A program made the position numbers and the translations under genes. A stretch of 18,750 nt of DNA, taken from contig JBJHCR010000099.1 in assembly GCA_050486105.1 (NCBI GenBank), positions 1-18,750 of the forward strand, written 5' to 3'. Within the stretch, counting starts at the first letter, position 1; each line of letters opens with the position of its first letter. Shown in pieces: positions 15,563 through 18,750 of this stretch. Below the pieces are notes generated by a model that had not been told where the DNA came from, ran no database searches, and worked only from the letters and a program-made list of their open reading frames with translations. This DNA comes from JAEXNA01 sp050486105. Its GTDB lineage: Bacteria > Vulcanimicrobiota > Xenobia > Xenobiales > JADMJV01.

Positions 15563-16531
15563 CTAACCTCCGGCTCCTCTCAGGAACATTTCATAAACGG
15601 CAAAGAGACTGGCCCCAACCATGGCCAGCAAAACCAGAATGGCCATTCCCGTGCCCACCGACACAGCGCCACCCGAGAGGGGTTGAGTGTCGCTGTCCTT
15701 GGTCTGCCCACCTCCTTGCCGACCCAATTGGCGACGTGCCTTCTTGATCGCTTTAACCATGTCTTCGGGGGAAGAGTAGCGCTCTGCCGGTTTGTGGCGC
15801 AGAGCTTTGTCGACAATCTTGAGCGTGGTTTCACTGGTTTCAGGGGCCCACGTCTCCAAAGGGTCGAGATTGAAGGGGGAGTCACCGGGGTTGAAGCCGC
15901 TCAGCAAATGGTAGAGGATGGCGCCCAGGTTGTAGACTAAAGTGCGTCCATCAGCCTGTTCTCCAGAAAATTGTTCCGGAGCGGCATAATCCAGTGGGCC
16001 AAGGGTGTTCGCCTTTCCAAAAAGGCGAGAAAATCCGAAATCTACGATCCGTACTTCACCCTGGGGGGTGACGATCAGGCTACCCAAGGACAGCTCCCGA
16101 AAGATCGCTGGGCCCAGATTTTTCTTAAGGAGAAAGGCCAGGAGGTCTCCCACCGGCTGCACTAGGCGCAGCGCGTCAGACTCTTCCAGGCATCCTCCTT
16201 GATAGGCCAAGAGGGTACCTAGGTCGGTTCCCGGGACGAACTCTCTGACGATGACGAAGCAGTTGTCGATGAAGAAGAAGTCTAGCAGTCGAGGAATTGC
16301 TGGGTGGTCCAGGGAGCTGAAGGCTCTTGCCTCTTGCTCGAAACGCCGTCTCATGGCCTGGCTCCCGACGCCTTCAGAGCCCACTGGAAGAATCTGCTTG
16401 GCAACCCACGTGTTACCACGAAGGTGTAGGTCAGACACCAAGTAGATGTTTCTCAAGGGAGACGCGTCCAGGACTTTAACGATCTGATATCGGTTCCGGA
16501 GTTGACTCCCTTCGGGAAGCAGGAGAGGCAC
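15563..16531 (-). CDS. Membrane-anchored pseudokinase of the Hanks Ser/Thr kinase family
   Basis: A 322-residue protein with a kinase fold (about 15-272) and a C-terminal transmembrane helix (about 295-317, GMAILVLLAMVGASLFAVY) ending a few residues before the C-terminus. It keeps K45 (WVAKQ), helix-C E67, DFG (164-166) and the APEQ segment (184-187). The glycine loop, however, reads LDASPLRN without glycines. The catalytic loop reads FRELSLGS (144-151), so the catalytic Asp is Glu (E146), the loop Lys is Ser (S148) and the Asn is Ser (S151). Phosphotransfer is therefore unlikely, although nucleotide binding may persist. It starts at GTG 16531, with GGAAGG upstream. Its TAG is one base from the ATG of the active kinase, so it probably acts as an allosteric partner or scaffold for that kinase (inference). 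Confidence 0.88.
   Translation of the reverse strand: MPLLLPEGSQLRNRYQIVKVLDASPLRNIYLVSDLHLRGNTWVAKQILPVGSEGVGSQAMRRRFEQEARAFSSLDHPAIPRLLDFFFIDNCFVIVREFVPGTDLGTLLAYQGGCLEESDALRLVQPVGDLLAFLLKKNLGPAIFRELSLGSLIVTPQGEVRIVDFGFSRLFGKANTLGPLDYAAPEQFSGEQADGRTLVYNLGAILYHLLSGFNPGDSPFNLDPLETWAPETSETTLKIVDKALRHKPAERYSSPEDMVKAIKKARRQLGRQGGGQTKDSDTQPLSGGAVSVGTGMAILVLLAMVGASLFAVYEMFLRGAGG
15566..15571 (-). promoter_or_regulatory. GGAGGT ribosome binding site inside the pseudokinase 3' end
   Basis: On the minus strand GGAGGT ends four bases before the receptor-kinase ATG (15561) and forms the last sense codons of the upstream pseudokinase gene, directly followed by its TAG. It fixes the kinase start and argues that the two genes are one transcription unit with coupled translation. 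Confidence 0.8.
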
Positions 16532-16628
16532 GCGGACCCATCCTTCCTAGTAGTTCCTGCTTTTGGCCTAGAAACCCTCAGTGGTAGGGCCGTTCTTGCA
16601 AGATATTCCTAACCAGTCATGATTCCCC

Positions 16629-17057
16629 TTGGCGATCCTGATCCCTTCTCTCATAGGCCATTCTGAGGACTTTCTAGAGGCCGCTGATGCCAACCCTCTC
16701 CAGGATGATCTCCTCACTCCGAGCCCTTTCGAAAGGCTAGAGCACTGGCCTCATACGCCTGGTCTCCTTGGTGGCGTTTGAGTTGAAGAAAAACTTAGGG
16801 CCCTGACCCGACAACCGGGGTGTCTCTCAGACCGCCCCCGGCGAGGTGCGCGTGTCCTCCAGCGGCTCGTTGGACGTCTACTCGGCACTTTCTATCGCGT
16901 GTCCTCCAGCGGCTCGTTGGACGTCTACTCGGCACTTTCTATCAAGAGCCCCTTGGAGCGTGACGTAATCGAGGAATTTCGCACTGAGTTCAGCTTTGCA
17001 CCATTTCGAAACGGCAACGCAGTGAGCGTTGCCACCAGCAGCCGTACTCGGAGGTGA
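16629..17057 (+). pseudogene. Decayed coding-like sequence with internal stop and frame-changing duplication
   Basis: One plus-strand frame runs from TTG 16629 to TGA 17055-17057 with a single internal TGA at 16779-16781. The first part contains GHSEDFLEAADANPLQDDLL. The last part contains KSPLERDVIEEFRTEF and FRNGNAVSVATSSRTRR. Both look like real protein. A perfect 47-bp tandem repeat at 16850-16943 shifts the frame. With one copy removed, the tail is joined instead to a frame reading TAPGEVRVSSSGSLDVYSAL, open from 16807, which also looks like protein. I do not recognise the family. The best reading is a gene remnant with a stop and a recent duplication; chance open frames are the alternative. 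Confidence 0.35.
16850..16943. repeat. Perfect 47-bp tandem direct repeat (two copies)
   Basis: Copy 1 is 16850-16896 and copy 2 is 16897-16943. They are identical base for base and directly adjacent. The unit starts GCGTGTCCTCC and ends CACTTTCTATC. Because 47 is not a multiple of three, the duplication changes the reading frame. Perfect identity points to a recent event or to an assembly artefact. Confidence 0.95.
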
Positions 17058-17148
17058 GTTCAGAGCTTAGAGATACCTAAATTCCAAGAAGAGGTGGACT
17101 TCCTCCCGGTTCCGATGTTGAGCTAGACGGTCTAGACAGGAGGCTTGG

Positions 17149-17400
17149 ATGGATAGCTGGACACTTCAAGACGCAAAGAACAAATTCAGCCAGGTGGTGG
17201 AAACCCCGATGTCCCAACGCCGACCTCAGCTCATCACCAGGAGGGGTAAGAACGCAGCCGTGCTGTTGTCATACGATGAGTATAAAAAACTGGTGCAACC
17301 CAGCAAGACATTGCTGGAAGCATTAATGCCAGATGAGCCGATCGGTATCGAACTTGAGATCGCTCGAGATCGCGACTGCGGCCGGGATATCGAACTTTGA
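17149..17400 (+). CDS. Phd/YefM-family antitoxin
   Basis: An 83-residue antitoxin. The N-terminal DNA-binding fold WTLQDAKNKFSQVVE, the basic ITRRGKNAAVLLSYDEYKKL segment and a variable acidic C-terminal tail (the toxin-binding part) are typical of Phd/YefM. ATG 17149 has AGGAGGC upstream. The stop overlaps the toxin start as TTGA (17397-17400), the usual arrangement of antitoxin first and coupled toxin second. Members of the family repress their own operon; the promoter should lie in about 17060-17148, but I see no clear operator. Confidence 0.92.
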   Translation: MDSWTLQDAKNKFSQVVETPMSQRRPQLITRRGKNAAVLLSYDEYKKLVQPSKTLLEALMPDEPIGIELEIARDRDCGRDIEL

Positions 17401-17810
17401 GCTTTCTCTTGGATACTTGCGTTGTGTCCGAAGTGGTCAGGCCGGAGCCTGACCCGGGAGTACTTTCCTGGCTAAATTCCCAAACAACTTGCTTCCTCAG
17501 CAGCCTAACTGTCGGGGAGCTGCAGAAGGGGATCACGACGCTACCCGAGGGCGCAAAAAAGCGCGGCCTGCAGGTCTGGTTCGCCGATAAGATTGTTGGC
17601 GAGTTCAGAAATCGAATCTTGGCCGTCGACATGGAAGTAGCTCTCGCCTGGGGTCAACTTCAGGGTGAACTGCAATGCCGGGGCGTCAGACTGCCAGTGA
17701 GCGATGGTTTGTTGGCAGCAACGGCATTGCCCCATCGGCTCACACTGGTCACCGGAAACACCAAAGACTTTGCATCGACCGAAGTAAAGCTTGTTGATCC
17801 CTGGGCTTAG
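17397..17810 (+). CDS. vapC: VapC-type PIN-domain ribonuclease toxin
   Basis: A 137-residue PIN-domain toxin, of the kind that cleaves specific RNA sites (often tRNA or rRNA) when not held by its antitoxin. The acidic active-site set is visible: D6 (SFLLDTCVVSE) with E12, E40 (LTVGELQKG), D103 (VSDGLLAAT), and N121/D124 in TGNTKDF. Length is normal for VapC. The TTG start overlaps the antitoxin stop, so it depends on translational coupling. It appears intact. The pair lies between decayed sequence and transposase remnants, in keeping with a mobile module. Confidence 0.93.
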   Translation: MSFLLDTCVVSEVVRPEPDPGVLSWLNSQTTCFLSSLTVGELQKGITTLPEGAKKRGLQVWFADKIVGEFRNRILAVDMEVALAWGQLQGELQCRGVRLPVSDGLLAATALPHRLTLVTGNTKDFASTEVKLVDPWA

Positions 17811-17898
17811 AAGCCGCGTGCGGAGTTTGTTCACTCTGATTGGGGTGGAAGGTGGCTGCTTATCGCCTCGGGCTAAGCCGCAAGTCCAAAATCAGCAC

Positions 17899-17918
17899 AT
17901 GGATAGCGTCCATTCGGG
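17899..17918. repeat. Imperfect repeat of 18628-18648, possible element end
   Basis: ATGGATAGCGTCCATTCGGG here resembles GTGGATAGCGTTCGATCGGG at 18628-18647 in the same orientation about 730 bases away (TGGATAGCGT shared exactly, then a 1-base indel and CGGG). The second copy lies just past the end of the minus-strand transposase fragment, where an insertion-sequence terminus would be expected. The two may be ends of related elements. Confidence 0.35.
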
Positions 17919-17934
17919 TTAGCCAGTTGGCTAA
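17919..17934. repeat. Short inverted repeat TTAGCCA-GT-TGGCTAA
   Basis: Seven-base perfect arms with a 2-base centre, adjoining the element-end-like repeat at 17899-17918. A related GGCTAA occurs nearby at about 17872. It could be part of an element end or a chance palindrome; there is no T-run to make it a terminator. Confidence 0.4.
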
Positions 17935-18153
17935 ACGGAAATGCTAAGGTTCTTCGCGCCCTTCAGAGGGCTATTGGGGCAGTCTCCCGTCGCCTGCCTC
18001 GTTTATTGTTGTGCAGGCGAAATCGTCTGCTCTTGCCAAATATTCTCGGATATTATGCACGACCATCCGCAAGCCATAAGCGTTCCCGCAGGGCCGTCCG
18101 CCTGCCCAAAATAGACTTCGCCATGCTCGGACTTCGAAACACCTTCGGCTTGA

Positions 18154-18447
18154 TTGTGCCATAGAAGCGCAGTTAGAGACGGGCGGGCTTCACTAGACAA
18201 CAGAATTTGCGAAAGAGCTAACAATTAGGTCGTCCTCAACCGAAAGAGCGCTCTGTTCTATCGCACCCTCAACGGCGCTCACACTGGGGACCTCTTTATG
18301 GCCCTCATCCACACCTGTGGACTCAAGGGTGTGAACCCCTTCGACTATCTGAACCACCTCCAGAGCCTGCCCACCGAGGAACTGCAGAACAACGCCGGCA
18401 ATCTGCTCACTTGGCACTGCCAGCTTAAAGCGGCCGAACCGAGCTAA
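18154..18447 (+). pseudogene. IS66-family transposase, 3' remnant
   Basis: One frame reads RASLDNRICERANN, then a TAG stop at 18226-18228, then VVLNRKSALFYRTLNGAH, TGDLFMALIHTCGL and GVNPFDYLNHLQSLP before TAA at 18445-18447. This is the C-terminal end of IS66-family transposases: the DNN.-ERAL segment with the last catalytic Glu, then the RKN-LF..T-GA and LNG-NPFDYL signature. The in-frame TAG, a frame break upstream of 18154 and the lack of the N-terminal two thirds show that it is dead. It marks an old insertion beside the toxin-antitoxin pair. Confidence 0.82.
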
Positions 18448-18654
18448 TTTCTAGGCAAAGGGGACTTCAGGCTGCGGAAGTTGCCAAAAAAATTGGGCCG
18501 CCGCACGCTTGCCGAAACCTCACCAAGAAGCGACTTCCGAGAATGACTTTGATGATCGGCTGTAATACATCGCACGATGGTCCACACTATTCAGAGGACG
18601 GAAACCAATTCTACTTGGGTTTCGTACGTGGATAGCGTTCGATCGGGGTCAAAG
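18448..18654. other. Junction between two transposase remnants
   Basis: About 200 bases with no intact gene. A 30-codon frame from ATG 18543 to TAG 18633-18635 (including IGCNTSHDGPHYSEDG) looks protein-like, but it is short and ends inside the presumed element terminus. It may be a fragment cut by insertion. The second copy of the TGGATAGCGT repeat lies at 18628-18648. Confidence 0.35.
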
Positions 18655-18750
18655 TTAGAGGTGGGCGAGTTGAGGCTGGGCGAGCGCCCGCATGACCAAG
18701 TCGACGAAGTTGACACCGCGTTGAACAGAGGTTGAGAACACACTCATTAT
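18655..18750 (-). pseudogene. Transposase-like C-terminal fragment (runs off right edge)
   Basis: The minus-strand frame is open from the window edge to TAA at 18657-18655 and reads SVFSTSVQRGVNFVDLVMRA followed by LAQPQLAHL. The pattern resembles the last residues of some IS66-like transposases (a Cys/Ser-x-QRG-(hydrophobic)-D-(hydrophobic) helix). Since only 31 residues are visible, it may be the end of an intact element extending beyond the window. A possible element terminus follows at about 18628-18648. Family assignment is tentative. Confidence 0.4.

Larger units (their letters stand above)
16532..17148. other. 617-bp region with no intact gene (decayed coding sequence)
   Basis: Between the pseudokinase start and the toxin-antitoxin pair. 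It holds the promoter side of the kinase cassette (minus strand), a broken coding-like stretch and a 47-bp tandem duplication (listed separately). I could not pick out a convincing promoter by eye, and there is no intact gene of more than about 60 codons with a start codon. Confidence 0.6.
17811..18153. other. 343-bp region with no supported gene
   Basis: After the vapC stop I see no intact gene. A small hairpin (CCGC-GT-GCGG at 17813-17822) follows vapC but lacks a proper T-run. Minus-strand frames of 60-70 codons within 17971-18224 have mixed composition and overlap the transposase remnant. Two possible element-end features at 17899-17934 are listed separately. Confidence 0.5.

Noticed and set aside
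17813..17830. CCGC-GT-GCGG then GTTTGTT after vapC as an intrinsic terminator
   Set aside because: The loop is only two bases, the stem is four, and the T-run is broken.
18577..18735. 52-codon plus-strand frame starting MVHTIQRTETN
   Set aside because: It lies opposite the minus-strand transposase-like frame and crosses the presumed element end; judged a shadow.

Overview
The window is a bacterial chromosome segment. It has a dense housekeeping and signalling block (about 1-16.5 kb) followed by an accessory tail (about 16.5-18.75 kb) with decayed coding sequence, a toxin-antitoxin pair and transposase remnants. The organism is not identifiable with certainty. The combination of sepF beside a yggS homologue, a PilT-like ATPase paralogue, a SPOR-domain protein, Hanks-type kinases with an FHA protein and an RsbW/SpoIIAB-type ATPase suggests a type-IV-pilus-bearing lineage of the Terrabacteria side of the tree (for example Vulcanimicrobiota/Xenobia-, Armatimonadota- or Cyanobacteria-related). 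That placement is inference only.

Layout. 1-266 (minus): 5' part of an unrecognised gene. 327-494: small two-helix membrane protein. 566-8041 (plus): a compact run of SPOR protein, REC-GGDEF response regulator, ribF, an 86-aa unknown, gcvT, gcvH, an anti-sigma-type ATPase, a GNAT acetyltransferase and hutH. Gaps in this run are short or negative, so much of it is probably co-transcribed, although the functions are mixed. 8259-12480 (plus): a coiled-coil/PilT-like ATPase with degenerate nucleotide-binding motifs, yggS, a 420-bp non-coding gap, sepF and a small zinc-ribbon gene. 16531-12500 (minus): three overlapping or abutting genes, namely a membrane-anchored pseudokinase, an apparently active receptor Ser/Thr kinase and a membrane FHA protein. 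16.6-17.06 kb (plus): coding-like but broken sequence with a perfect 47-bp tandem duplication. 17149-17810 (plus): Phd/YefM antitoxin and VapC-type PIN toxin. 18.15-18.75 kb: an IS66-family transposase 3' remnant and a second transposase-like fragment at the window edge.

The most interesting parts are (i) the pseudokinase / receptor kinase / FHA cassette, whose kinase carries an ectodomain resembling a type-1 periplasmic binding protein, and (ii) the 741-aa PilT paralogue in which the Walker A lysine, the Walker B glutamate and the His-box histidine are all substituted while the fold is retained, fused to about 300 residues of coiled coil. Both look like built-in regulatory or scaffold versions of familiar enzymes. 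gcvT and gcvH lie here without gcvP, and hutH without the rest of the hut pathway. I found no convincing rRNA, tRNA, riboswitch, CRISPR array or strong intrinsic terminator.
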